64,000 nucleotides of DNA from NCBI RefSeq assembly GCF_011516645.4, contig NZ_CP088285.1, positions 6,280,501 through 6,344,500 of the forward strand, read 5' to 3'. Under the pieces are notes generated by a model. It did not search any database. It was not told the origin of the DNA and saw only the letters and a list, made by a program, of their open reading frames with translations. Shown piece after piece: positions 1 through 8,407 of this stretch. Positions within the stretch are counted from its first letter, which is position 1. Every line of letters starts with the position of its first letter. This DNA comes from Bradyrhizobium septentrionale. GTDB taxonomy: Bacteria > Pseudomonadota > Alphaproteobacteria > Rhizobiales > Xanthobacteraceae. A program made the position numbers and the translations under genes.

Positions 1-1
1 G

Positions 2-1018
2 CAGGCGCAGTTCTTTACCGGGCGTTTCTATGCCACCGGCACCGGCGTTGCGCCCAGCATCCGCCAGGCCGCGAAGTGGTTCGAGCGTGCGGCCGAGAAC
101 GGCCACGCCACGGCGGCCCACAACATCGCGGTGTTCTATCTCAACGGCAACGGCGTGACGCGCGACGTCGCGGCCGCGATCAAGTGGTTCGAGCGCGCCT
201 CCGAGGGCGGCATCAGCGCCGCGGGTGTGCAACTCGGCCGGCTCTACTCGGCGGGCAACGGGGTGCCGCGCGACCAGGCGCGGGCAGCCGAATGGCTTAG
301 CAAGGCGGCCGACGGCGGCGACGCCGATGCGAAGACGGCCTATGCCGTGTTTCTGATCCAGGATGACCCATCCGAAGCGCGTCTTGCGCAGGCACGCACG
401 CTGCTGACCGACGCCGCTGAGGTCGGTCACTCCGCCGCGGCATTCCAGCTGGGCGGGCTTCACATGGGCAGATCAGGTGGTCCCGTCGATCTGCCGGCGG
501 CGGCCCAATGGTTCAAGCGTGCGGCAAGTGCCGGCCATGTCGAGGCTCAGCACAGCCTGGCGCTGCTGTATTCCGATCCCAAGAGCAGCCTCAAGGATCC
601 GCAGGCCGCCACAAGCTGGATCGTCAAGGCCGCCGAAGGCGGCAACGCCGCAGCGCAGTTCAAGCTTGCGGTGATGTATTGCACCGGGCAGGGCGTCGAG
701 CAGGATCTTGCCCAGGGCGTCACGTGGTACGAGGCGGCGGCGCGCCAGGGCCACACGACGGCGCAATACAACCTTGCCGCGATGCTCGGGCGCGGACAGG
801 GCCGCGAGGCCGATCCGGCGAAGGCGGCCGAATGGTTCAAGGCAGCTGCGGAGCAGGGCATGGTGGAAGCCCAGCTCGCGCTTGGCGATGCGCTGCGCGC
901 CGGCAGCGGCGTCGCGCAGGACCGCGATTCCGCGCTGCGCTGGTATCGGCAAGCGGCACAGCAGAACAACGAAGGGGCGCTGCGCCGCCTGCAGGCGATG
1001 GGCGAGAGCGTCGGCTGA
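2..1018 (+). CDS. Sel1-like repeat protein, 3' part (5' end outside window)
   Basis: The frame is open from the first bases, so the start lies upstream; about 338 residues are visible. The protein is built almost entirely of Sel1-type TPR-like helical pairs of about 36 residues, with recurring AAKWFERAAENGHA, AAEWLSKAADGG and AAEWFKAAAEQG cores and G-x-GV-x-x-D turns; I count eight to nine repeats. Such solenoids mediate protein-protein contacts. In alphaproteobacteria they occur in ExoR-type regulators of exopolysaccharide and in the C-terminus of PodJ-like polar organisers. Which applies cannot be told without the N-terminus. The neighbouring polysaccharide genes make a surface-related role plausible. 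Confidence 0.85.
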   Translation, partial: QAQFFTGRFYATGTGVAPSIRQAAKWFERAAENGHATAAHNIAVFYLNGNGVTRDVAAAIKWFERASEGGISAAGVQLGRLYSAGNGVPRDQARAAEWLSKAADGGDADAKTAYAVFLIQDDPSEARLAQARTLLTDAAEVGHSAAAFQLGGLHMGRSGGPVDLPAAAQWFKRAASAGHVEAQHSLALLYSDPKSSLKDPQAATSWIVKAAEGGNAAAQFKLAVMYCTGQGVEQDLAQGVTWYEAAARQGHTTAQYNLAAMLGRGQGREADPAKAAEWFKAAAEQGMVEAQLALGDALRAGSGVAQDRDSALRWYRQAAQQNNEGALRRLQAMGESVG

Positions 1019-1348
1019 TGTTGTTGCGCGAGTGCTTCTCGTCGCGCGCAGCTAAAGCAGAGACGGTCGGCGGCTTTGTTGTTGGGCGCGAAGGCACGGA
1101 AGCGGGCACGTCTGGATGACAATCTGGGCAAGACGAACGATGACTTTCATATCGACGACAGAGAGATTGCGTTAATGTTGCGGTCGCGGAGTAAACCTTC
1201 CATGTATCATTGGTTGTGTGAAGATGACCGATAGCACCGGGAGGTCATCGATCTTGGGTGCGCTTGAACAACAACGTGATCTCGGAATCGAACTTTTGGT
1301 TCACCGGGAAAGAACTGGGACCAACGTTAAACGTTGGCAGGAGATTGA
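1019..1348. other. Intergenic region upstream of the polysaccharide genes
   Basis: This 330-base stretch has no convincing gene. Its first 120 bases follow the Sel1 gene and show no clear terminator with a T-run. The second half is more AT-rich and probably carries the promoter of the gene starting at 1349. The only strong structure is the 17-base palindrome at 1321-1337, described separately. Confidence 0.5.
1321..1337. promoter_or_regulatory. Perfect palindrome abutting the ribosome binding site
   Basis: CCAACGTTAAACGTTGG is a perfect dyad with 8-base arms around one central base. It ends two bases before the AGGAG at 1339-1343 that serves the next gene. That position suits an operator that would block initiation, or an mRNA hairpin that would occlude the Shine-Dalgarno sequence. 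No T-run follows, so it is not a typical terminator. The binding protein is unknown. Confidence 0.4.
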
Positions 1349-3562
1349 GTGGCAATGAACAAGATTGTTGAACGGAGCGTCAGGGACACAAGGGACATGC
1401 AGCCCGTTGCCAGTCCGGTTCAGCAGGACGATCATTCGCAGAGCGTGTTCCTGGATCCGGATGTAAGCGATCTTCAATCCGGACCAAGATTGCGCGGCGC
1501 GATCCTCGAGTATTCGGGGCGCGCGATTTCCGGCTGGATCGTGGATGCTCAGTCGCCTGCTGCGCCCGTTTCGATCGCGCTTTTTGTCGCCTCACACTGT
1601 GTCGAAGAGGGACGAACAGGCCGACCGGCGCCGGCCAGCATAGGTAAGCAGAGCGCGATCGGGCGTCCCGGATTTCGGATCAATCTATCGACGCGGGGCG
1701 TGCGCCGTCGCTTGGCACGCGCGCTGAGGAACGCGCTTGTCGAACCCAAGCATGCACAGATCTATCTCCGTGTCAGTCTGAACGACGGTGAGTACTACGA
1801 GATACCCCTGTTCGAAAACTTCGCGCCGAGCGAGGTCGTGGTTGCTCTCGGCTTCTCGACCGAAGACTACGACGATCTCCTGTTTCCGAACAACGACGGC
1901 AGGGTCGTTACCGGACTTGCGGAGGGCACCAGCAAGGAGGTGCGCTACATCTGCTTTTACTTGCCGCAATTCCATTCATTTGAAGAAAATGACAGGTGGT
2001 GGGGGCCGGGGTTCACCGAGTGGACCAACGTCGCACGCATGCGCGCGCAATTCCCCACGCACGAATCGCCATGGTTGCCGGCTGATCTCGGCTTCTATGA
2101 CGTCCGGCTGCCGGAGACGCGTCGTCAGCAGGGCGACCTTGCGCGCAAATACGGCATCGACGGGTTCTGCTATTATGTCTACTGGTTTCAGGGTCGGAGG
2201 CTGTTGGAAAAGCCGCTCCAGCTCATGCTTGAGGACGGCGAGCCGAACCTGCCGTTCTGCATCTGCTGGGCAAACGAGAACTGGTCCCGCCGGTGGGACG
2301 GTTCGGACGCCGAGCTTCTGCTGGGGCAAAATCACTCGCTGGACGATGATGTTCGCTTTATCGACGACATGGCCGATCTGCTGCTCGATGAGCGCTACAT
2401 AACCGTCGATGGTCGAAAGATCATCGTCATCTACCGGCCGTCATTGTTGCCGGACAAGCAGCACTTGTTCGAGATCTGGCGCAAGCGAGCCAGAGAGCTC
2501 GGAATCGGCGAGCTTCTGATCTGCAACGCGATGACGTTCGGAGAGTTCGACCCGCGAGACGTCAATTGTGATGCCGCCATCGAATTTCCGCCGCACACGG
2601 TTTCGACGAGGGAAGTGCCGCCGACCGACGTCGATGCACCGGCGACCTTCGCCGGCAAGGTGTACGACTATGTCGACGCCATGCGGTCGTCTCTCGGCAA
2701 GAGCTACGATTTCCCGTTTTTTCCTGCCGTGATGCCGCGCTGGGACAATACACCGCGCAAGGGCGCGCGCGGTCACGTCTTTACCAGGTCAAGTCCGGAG
2801 GCGTTCGAGGTCTGGCTTCGCGACGCGACCCTGCGGGCCAAGGGCAACAGCTTTACCGAGTCATTGGTCTTCATCAATTCCTGGAACGAGTGGGCGGAGG
2901 GTGCTCATCTCGAGCCGGACTCGCGCTATGGACGTGCGTTTCTGGATGTCGTGAGGCGGGTCGCTTCGGCGGAGCCTATTTCGGTCCAGATTCGAAATAC
3001 TCCGGACCTTCTGGATTGCCTGAGCAGGCAGGAGCTCGAATGGGCGGTGAAGGAATCATCCGCGCATGTCGAGGTGCTGGCAAACCTGCATCGATCGGGT
3101 CTCGGTCAGTCGGGGGTGCAGCGCGTCAGAAGCGGCGTCCCGGTCGAGGCAGAAGGCGCGTCCGATGGTCCGGTGGGCTCGTTGCTGGTCATTGAAAACA
3201 TCAATTCCCAAACGAGTGAGCGGGTGATCGCCGATCCGCGATACGAGATCGTGGTGCGCGGATGGATCTGCGCGGGCACGGCTTTCGAAGCAAGCCGGCA
3301 AAGAACGGGATTCCTGGTCCTGTCGTCGCTTGCCGCGGAGAATGCAGCGAACAGCGGGTACTGTCTGATCGTTGACTGGCACGAGCGCGTCGACGTGAAG
3401 GAATACATGAAGGCCGAAAGCAAGGACTCTTATTTCGGTTTTCAGGTGTCCTTCTCGATTCGGGATCTGGCGGATGGCGAGTATCAACTCGCCGTCCTGG
3501 AGGTCGGCGACGGAGTCAGCCTCCTCGTGAGGTCGCGTCACTCGATCATCGTGAGACGTTGA
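1349..3562 (+). CDS. WbsX-type (GH99-like) glycan biosynthesis protein
   Basis: The protein has 737 residues. The central WbsX/GH99-like domain (about residues 195-545) is recognised by FYLPQFHSFEEND-RWWGPGFTEWTNV near its start, GFCYYVYWF, and a closing SWNEWAEGAHLEPD near residue 510. WbsX proteins are common in O-antigen and capsule clusters and are treated as glycosyltransferase-like, although the reaction is not settled. An N-terminal domain (about 40-190) and a C-terminal domain (about 590-737) flank it and may be beta-rich carbohydrate-binding modules. No signal peptide is seen, so it is probably cytoplasmic. GTG at 1349 lies 5 bases after AGGAG; ATG at 1355 is an alternative. The next gene starts 8 bases after the stop. 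Confidence 0.85.
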   Translation: MAMNKIVERSVRDTRDMQPVASPVQQDDHSQSVFLDPDVSDLQSGPRLRGAILEYSGRAISGWIVDAQSPAAPVSIALFVASHCVEEGRTGRPAPASIGKQSAIGRPGFRINLSTRGVRRRLARALRNALVEPKHAQIYLRVSLNDGEYYEIPLFENFAPSEVVVALGFSTEDYDDLLFPNNDGRVVTGLAEGTSKEVRYICFYLPQFHSFEENDRWWGPGFTEWTNVARMRAQFPTHESPWLPADLGFYDVRLPETRRQQGDLARKYGIDGFCYYVYWFQGRRLLEKPLQLMLEDGEPNLPFCICWANENWSRRWDGSDAELLLGQNHSLDDDVRFIDDMADLLLDERYITVDGRKIIVIYRPSLLPDKQHLFEIWRKRARELGIGELLICNAMTFGEFDPRDVNCDAAIEFPPHTVSTREVPPTDVDAPATFAGKVYDYVDAMRSSLGKSYDFPFFPAVMPRWDNTPRKGARGHVFTRSSPEAFEVWLRDATLRAKGNSFTESLVFINSWNEWAEGAHLEPDSRYGRAFLDVVRRVASAEPISVQIRNTPDLLDCLSRQELEWAVKESSAHVEVLANLHRSGLGQSGVQRVRSGVPVEAEGASDGPVGSLLVIENINSQTSERVIADPRYEIVVRGWICAGTAFEASRQRTGFLVLSSLAAENAANSGYCLIVDWHERVDVKEYMKAESKDSYFGFQVSFSIRDLADGEYQLAVLEVGDGVSLLVRSRHSIIVRR

Positions 3563-3570
3563 GGCCGGCT

Positions 3571-4494
3571 ATGCTCGCAAGTGTCGTCATCGCCTGCTAC
3601 AAGCACGAACAGTACCTCGAGGAATGCCTCGAGACTGTCTATCAACAGACCTTTGCCGACCTCGAACTTGTCATCGTGGACGACAATTCGCCCGACAAGA
3701 GCTTTGAGGTCGCGCAGAAGGTCATCAAGAAGAAGTCGTTCGGGAAGCGCTTTGTTTCCTGCAAGCTGCTCAAGAACCCGCAAAATCTGGGCGCCCACTA
3801 CACCTGGAACAGAGCATTGTCGCTGACCGGCGGCGACCTGAGTTTCCTTTTGAACTCAGACGACGCCTTTTCCAAGGATCGGGTTCGACAGTTCGCCGAC
3901 AAGTGTGGCAAGGAGCGGCTGTTTTTCGGCTTCTCGGCGGTCGAGCCGATCGATGAATATGGCAAGTCGATCGCCAACTATCAGTTTCCGACGCGTTTGC
4001 GTTATGCAATCGACCGCGCTCAGATTTCCAGCACGCCATTGTCATGGACGTTCCTGGATTCGCAGATTGCGGCCTCAACCGGAAACTTTGTCTTCAGCCG
4101 TGAGCTGCTGCGGCAGGTCGGCTGGCTCGCCGATCTCAAATACTGCCATGACTGGGATTTCGCCCTGCGCGCCGTGACGAAAGTCGAGCCGACCTACCTT
4201 GAGACCGACCGCTATCTGTATCGGCTTCATTCAACCAACAGTTTCCGTAGTCTGAGCAAGGTGGCGGAGAGCGAGACCAAGGCCTGCATGGAGTCGTATT
4301 GTCTGAATGCGATCACGTCGAGGCCTCAGAACAAGACCTGCCTCAGTCCGTCGAATTTCGGCGATTCATTCTATGACTTCGTGAAGCTGCATCCCAATTT
4401 CAATTATTGGGTTAAGCAGATCTACGCGCCCTATCATGTGGAGCATCGGACTGTGGAGTCGAACGATCGGACCAGGCCGCTTCGCTGGCGCTGA
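3571..4494 (+). CDS. Glycosyltransferase family 2
   Basis: This is a 307-residue GT-A fold transferase. The N-terminus SVVIACYKHEQYLEECLETV followed by LELVIVDDNSPD is the nucleotide-sugar-binding start of GT2 enzymes, and LLNSDDAF supplies a DxD-like metal-binding element near residue 95. A CHDWDFALR segment near residue 193 matches the acceptor and base region. It probably adds one sugar to a lipid-linked glycan on the inner face of the membrane. A TTG at 3559 overlaps the upstream stop, but the ATG at 3571 begins exactly at the domain and is preferred. It is cotranscribed with the WbsX-type gene. Donor and acceptor cannot be read from sequence. Confidence 0.85.
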   Translation: MLASVVIACYKHEQYLEECLETVYQQTFADLELVIVDDNSPDKSFEVAQKVIKKKSFGKRFVSCKLLKNPQNLGAHYTWNRALSLTGGDLSFLLNSDDAFSKDRVRQFADKCGKERLFFGFSAVEPIDEYGKSIANYQFPTRLRYAIDRAQISSTPLSWTFLDSQIAASTGNFVFSRELLRQVGWLADLKYCHDWDFALRAVTKVEPTYLETDRYLYRLHSTNSFRSLSKVAESETKACMESYCLNAITSRPQNKTCLSPSNFGDSFYDFVKLHPNFNYWVKQIYAPYHVEHRTVESNDRTRPLRWR

Positions 4495-4519
4495 TCGAGG
4501 CGCGTAAGGCCGGCTCTGT

Positions 4520-4542
4520 CCGTTCCGATCGAATCGGAACGG
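4520..4542. repeat. Dispersed hairpin repeat, possible terminator
   Basis: Ten-base perfect arms (CCGTTCCGAT / ATCGGAACGG) enclose a 3-base loop, between convergent genes. There is no T-run. A nearly identical 26-base core recurs at the far end of the window (63956-63981), so this is a dispersed repeat that may double as a weak bidirectional terminator. Confidence 0.6.
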
Positions 4543-4607
4543 AGCGGGGCTTCAGGTTCGGCGCACCTGCTTCACGGATGCCGGCACGCGGTTCGCGCGA
4601 AGGCGAT

Positions 4608-5804
4608 CTAACACAGGTTCTTGGACGACGACTGCGCAGTCGCTTTCAGCACTTCGCGTAGCGCTTCAAGGCGATCGGTTTGGCAAGGCATGGTGGGGAC
4701 CAGCCAGCCACCCTCGTCATTTTCGTTCCAGGCATAGATCAGCACTGCGGGCGCCCGGCGATCGGGTGCGCGGCTGTTCACCCAGCTGATCGATTGCGCC
4801 AGATGGCCGGCCAATTCCTTCTTGGTGGGAGCTGTATAGAAATTGGTGATCCCGTCGCCGGGACGCTGCTTTGTCTCCCAGGGCACGGGGTGTTCGATGC
4901 GAGGGCGCCTGTCCCATCCCGTCATCACCGTGGGCACAACGGGGAGTTGGCTGGCCGCCAGATCATTCCAACCTTTTTCGGCATATTTCGCGAGATCGGC
5001 AAAGCTTCCCCGGCCGTTGCCGGTTGTCAGCGCATACGACCCGACGGCGTCGGCGCCCACATTGGCGGCCTCCTGGCTCAGGAATTTCATGTCTCCTGCC
5101 AGCACGATGTAGGGATCCGCGAGACCAGCTTCGTTCGCGTCGGATTTGAACTTGCTCAACTGGCTCCGGAGGCCTTCCACACCTCCCCAGCTCCGCTGCA
5201 CATCCGCACCCTTGATAAAGCCCAGGAAGTAGAGCGGCCGATCATTCTCCACCCGCAGATAATTCTTGTCCGCCATCAGGCCGATGTGCTCGTGGGGGAG
5301 CGAGGACAGCTTGGCCTGCGATCCCCACCGGCCGAGCTCGGTGAACATGCAGTATCGGAGATTGGCGGCCTTGGGACGGGCCCTGAACTCGTACAGGGCT
5401 TTCGACATCGGATGGTTGGCCCCGTAGGCGGCAAATGCCCAGTAATCCAGTCCGGCAAAGATGGCCTGGTCGATCTCCTTGTCCATCTCGGTCTGGATCG
5501 AGGTCGGAAAATCAAGCGTGTTGGGCGTGCGATTCACCTGCGTCCCGAAGAAGGGAGTCCGCCAACGATATCTTTCAGGGGCGAGTGATTGCTTGACGGC
5601 CTCGGTCGGCTGCGATCCGGGTGAATACCAGGCGTCCCATCGAATTGCGCCCACGAGAGGCCTGTGAGGGAGCGGCGCCGCGGCAGAATGGCCGGAACCC
5701 AAGACGCTGAGCGCGCCGGGCAGGAAGCTTGCGGATAACGATGCTAAAAACATCCTTCGCGTGAGCGCGAACGGCTTCCGAGCTGCTTCGTTCCTATTGT
5801 CCAT
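4608..5804 (-). CDS. Tat-exported protein with WbsX/GH99-like C-terminal motif
   Basis: The protein has 398 residues. It begins with a twin-arginine signal: TRRMFLA, then a hydrophobic stretch and an alanine-rich cleavage region near SGHSAAA, so a folded periplasmic enzyme is expected. The mature part contains YAWNENDEGGWLVPT near its C-terminus, which parallels the SWNEWAEGAHLEPD of WbsX proteins, together with GLDYWAFAAYG and MTGWDRRPRIEH, typical of a barrel-type glycoside hydrolase. I infer a GH99/GH71-like glycan-active enzyme that modifies or trims surface polysaccharide; the substrate is unknown. The ATG at 5804 lies 7 bases after GGAG and places the signal at the N-terminus. It is convergent with the GT2 gene. 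Confidence 0.65.
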   Translation of the reverse strand: MDNRNEAARKPFALTRRMFLASLSASFLPGALSVLGSGHSAAAPLPHRPLVGAIRWDAWYSPGSQPTEAVKQSLAPERYRWRTPFFGTQVNRTPNTLDFPTSIQTEMDKEIDQAIFAGLDYWAFAAYGANHPMSKALYEFRARPKAANLRYCMFTELGRWGSQAKLSSLPHEHIGLMADKNYLRVENDRPLYFLGFIKGADVQRSWGGVEGLRSQLSKFKSDANEAGLADPYIVLAGDMKFLSQEAANVGADAVGSYALTTGNGRGSFADLAKYAEKGWNDLAASQLPVVPTVMTGWDRRPRIEHPVPWETKQRPGDGITNFYTAPTKKELAGHLAQSISWVNSRAPDRRAPAVLIYAWNENDEGGWLVPTMPCQTDRLEALREVLKATAQSSSKNLC

Positions 5805-6025
5805 TGGCGATCTCCGATCGTTCCCGTCCCGTGACACGATTTTCGTGCAAACGACACCAAGCCTCTCCGCTCTATTGTATTGATTTCCCTCGAAATAACC
5901 TTACAACAGTTAAGTGTGAGCACTTCGTGTTATAGCCTTAATCTCGCAAAATAAGTGCGCTAGTAAGGAATTCGTGGTGCGAGCCAATGTTAATTGCTTG
6001 TTGATCTCGTGAGGAGCGGCGCAGG

Positions 6026-7276
6026 TTGGACATGGAAATTCCAGCATTGTCTAGTTTCAGCTCAGGCGTGAATCTCGATACGCTTCCAGCAAGTGAGATC
6101 GAGACAAGGCTTAGAGAATTCTTTTCCGGGCGGATCGCAAATCCGAATCCCGACGAACTGATCCAATCGGTCAAGCAGTTGGAGCAGCAGTTCGGTGATT
6201 ACAAGGAATTCCAGTTTGCAAAGGCGGCGGCGCTTGTGCAGGCATGTGATTTCGCCGGAGCGCGCGGCATCCTTCTCGACCTCGTCAAGCAGCTGCCATC
6301 CGACTCGCGGGTGTTGCATCGCCTCGCGATCGCGGATCTCAACATGGGAACCGCCTCCGAAGCGCAGGACGTCTATCTTTCCGCGCTCGCTGCGGCCCCG
6401 AAAAGTGAAAATCTGCGGCGAGAGTTTGCCGGCCTCCTACGCGTGATGGAGGCGAGGAAGCTCTATGCCGGGATCGATCGGAAGAAGCACGGCCTGGCAG
6501 TGGTGTGCGCCATCAAGAATGAGGGCGACGATCTGCTGGAATGGTTGCACTTCCACAAACTGGTAGGGGTCGATCACTTCTACCTCTACGACAACGGCAG
6601 CACCGACAATACGCGTGCCGTCATCGAGGCCTTCCCGTGGCCCGAAATGATCACGTATCATTTCGTGGCGGGGGAATTCGGTCAGATGCGCGCTTTCTCG
6701 CATGCGATCGACAGCTATCGCAATTGTTCGGAATGGTGCGCCTTCATTGATGCCGATGAGTACCTGTTTCCGACCGAGGCCGGCAACATCAAGGACGTCC
6801 TGGCGGAGGTCGGACCGGCGCCGGCCGTGGCGGTGCAGTGGTTGAATTTCGGATCGAACGGTCACGACGCGAGGCCGGCCGGCTTGTGCATCGAGTCCTT
6901 CACGCGCCGGGCCCCGGACGACTTCCCGGATCATTTCATCATGAAGTCGATCCTGAGGCCCGACACCATCGTGGCCTACCTGCATCCCCATCAATCCCTG
7001 ATTTTGGGGTGCTACGTCCAGGAAGACGGTACGCCGGTTTTCCCGATCGGCGGGCGCATTACCGCTCCCAAGCGGAACAAGCTCGTGATCAACCACTACT
7101 ACACGAAGTCACGGCAGCAATTGCTGAAGAAGCGCGAGCGCGGCAGGCCGCTGGCCGATGGCGATCCTGAAAAGATCCGCGCGATGGAGTTCTTCACCTT
7201 GCGCGATCGCAATGACGTTGAAGACGCGACGATTCAACGATTTCTTCCTGAGCTGAAGAAACTGATCCCGGGCTGA
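6026..7276 (+). CDS. TPR-linked glycosyltransferase (GT2/GT92-like)
   Basis: The protein has 416 residues. The first 140 or so residues are helical and TPR-like (ALVQACDFAGARGILLDLVKQ, then LPSDSRVLHRLAIADLN). From about residue 154 a glycosyltransferase of the Glyco_tranf_2_4/GT92 type follows: AVVCAIKNEGDDLLEWLHFH, FYLYDNGSTDNT, and the metal-binding FIDADEYLFP. Such enzymes are found in surface polysaccharide clusters; the TPR part may bind a partner. The TTG at 6026 lies 9 bases after GAGGAG, while the ATG at 6032 is 15 bases away, so the TTG is somewhat favoured. It is divergent from the Tat-exported gene, with a 221-base AT-rich spacer that probably holds both promoters. Confidence 0.75.
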   Translation: MDMEIPALSSFSSGVNLDTLPASEIETRLREFFSGRIANPNPDELIQSVKQLEQQFGDYKEFQFAKAAALVQACDFAGARGILLDLVKQLPSDSRVLHRLAIADLNMGTASEAQDVYLSALAAAPKSENLRREFAGLLRVMEARKLYAGIDRKKHGLAVVCAIKNEGDDLLEWLHFHKLVGVDHFYLYDNGSTDNTRAVIEAFPWPEMITYHFVAGEFGQMRAFSHAIDSYRNCSEWCAFIDADEYLFPTEAGNIKDVLAEVGPAPAVAVQWLNFGSNGHDARPAGLCIESFTRRAPDDFPDHFIMKSILRPDTIVAYLHPHQSLILGCYVQEDGTPVFPIGGRITAPKRNKLVINHYYTKSRQQLLKKRERGRPLADGDPEKIRAMEFFTLRDRNDVEDATIQRFLPELKKLIPG

Positions 7277-7621
7277 ATCTGGGGAACAGCGATGTTCCTC
7301 GCTGGGGGAGGGCTATCGCCCAGGCCCTCCTTCGGCGACCGTGCAAGCGCCTGGCCTCGTGGCTCGAGACGCGCCGCAAGCGGCGCTCCTCGCCATGAGG
7401 GTCTACAGTTCTGCCACAAAAACAACGCCTCATCTCCGCGCAAAGGTTTTGCCTTTGTCACTGGAGGTGCCTGCCATGGGCGCGTCGCGAAGGATGGCCG
7501 CAAAGACGCGGCGCACCGGATTTTCCAAATACGTTAGCCCCGCTCGCCTGGTAGAGGGCGGCAGGCGAGGGCCCCGATAAATCGTGGGGTGCTTGAAGCG
7601 ATCCCTGATCGCGGCGGTCGG
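7277..7621. other. Intergenic region with repeat remnant
   Basis: This 345-base stretch lies between convergent genes. I see no supportable gene. It contains an imperfect hairpin just after the upstream stop (GAACAGCGATGTTC, 7284-7297), which may contribute to termination, and the dispersed-repeat fragment at 7354-7401. Confidence 0.5.
7354..7401. repeat. Divergent copy of a dispersed palindromic repeat
   Basis: The segment contains CTCGAGACGCGCCGCAAGCG followed by GCTCCTCGCCATGAGGG. It resembles the second half of the longer repeat found at 47036-47139 and 62588-62692 (CTTCGAGACG...CTCCTCAGGG). It has diverged and lost the partner arm. Confidence 0.5.
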
Positions 7622-8188
7622 CTACAGAGGCTCCAGCCGGTATTTCTGCAGCAGCTGTTGCGCGGCGTCGACGTCGATCCTTGGCGGCCGCTGGAAGATC
7701 GACATGTTGTTGGCACGCGCGATTTCCCGCGCGACCGTCCGCACCGGATGGTAGTGGGGGCGGTTCTCGAAGTCGTGAATTGCGATGAAGGCGCCCGGTG
7801 CGGCGTGAAGCACGCACTGCACGAAACAGGCCACGCGAAACCGGCCATCGATGAAATACAGGTCGGCAGTCTTGCTTTCCGGACGCTCCCAGACGAGTTC
7901 GTGATAGTCAGGCCAGGAGCTCTCTCGCTCCCGGTCCGCCGGATGACCCCATTCGCGCAGCTTGCCGATATCGACGTGCAGCAGCAGCGGTTTGGTGCTT
8001 GCGCCGCTTGTGGCGTCGCCGACGTTCGAGAGCCATTCCTCGGAGGAATCAATGGAGATGACCCACTCCTTCCTGGTTTGGCAGGCCAGCCAGGTGCTTC
8101 CTCCCGAACCAAATTCCAGATAGCGCGTCGAGAGATCCACGAAACTCTTGAACAGTGTCAGTTCCTGACCGTCCATTGCGACATTCAT
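7622..8188 (-). CDS. Putative methyltransferase-fold protein, unknown function
   Basis: The protein has 188 residues. RYLEFGSGGSTWLAC near the N-terminus resembles motif I (the SAM-binding E/D-x-G-x-G loop) of class I methyltransferases, ISIDSSEEWL the following acidic strand, and ADLYFIDGRFRVAC a motif IV-like strand. A later GAFIAIHDFENR fits the core fold. The substrate is not evident; in this setting methylation of a sugar is possible but unproven. The ATG at 8188 lies after AGGA with 6-base spacing and is preferred over an upstream in-frame start at 8263. It is on the same strand as rfbBA, but 219 bases upstream of its start is the rfbB stop, so independent expression is likely. Confidence 0.55.
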   Translation of the reverse strand: MNVAMDGQELTLFKSFVDLSTRYLEFGSGGSTWLACQTRKEWVISIDSSEEWLSNVGDATSGASTKPLLLHVDIGKLREWGHPADRERESSWPDYHELVWERPESKTADLYFIDGRFRVACFVQCVLHAAPGAFIAIHDFENRPHYHPVRTVAREIARANNMSIFQRPPRIDVDAAQQLLQKYRLEPL

Positions 8189-8407
8189 GGCGAATCCTGT
8201 CGTTTCTTGATTGCTCTGGTGGGTAGCGCCCACCATTGGCGGAAGGCGGATGTGGCTCGTCAAACGGCGATGAGATCAGGTTGAATCGTCATCGCGCTTC
8301 CCGGCTTCCTGCTTGGACAACGTTCCTCCGCAAGACCGCCTCTGGCATTTCGAGCAAGCGCCTGATGTTCACATCCTTGAACCCGGGCGCTCGCAAGAGA
8401 TCGGCTA

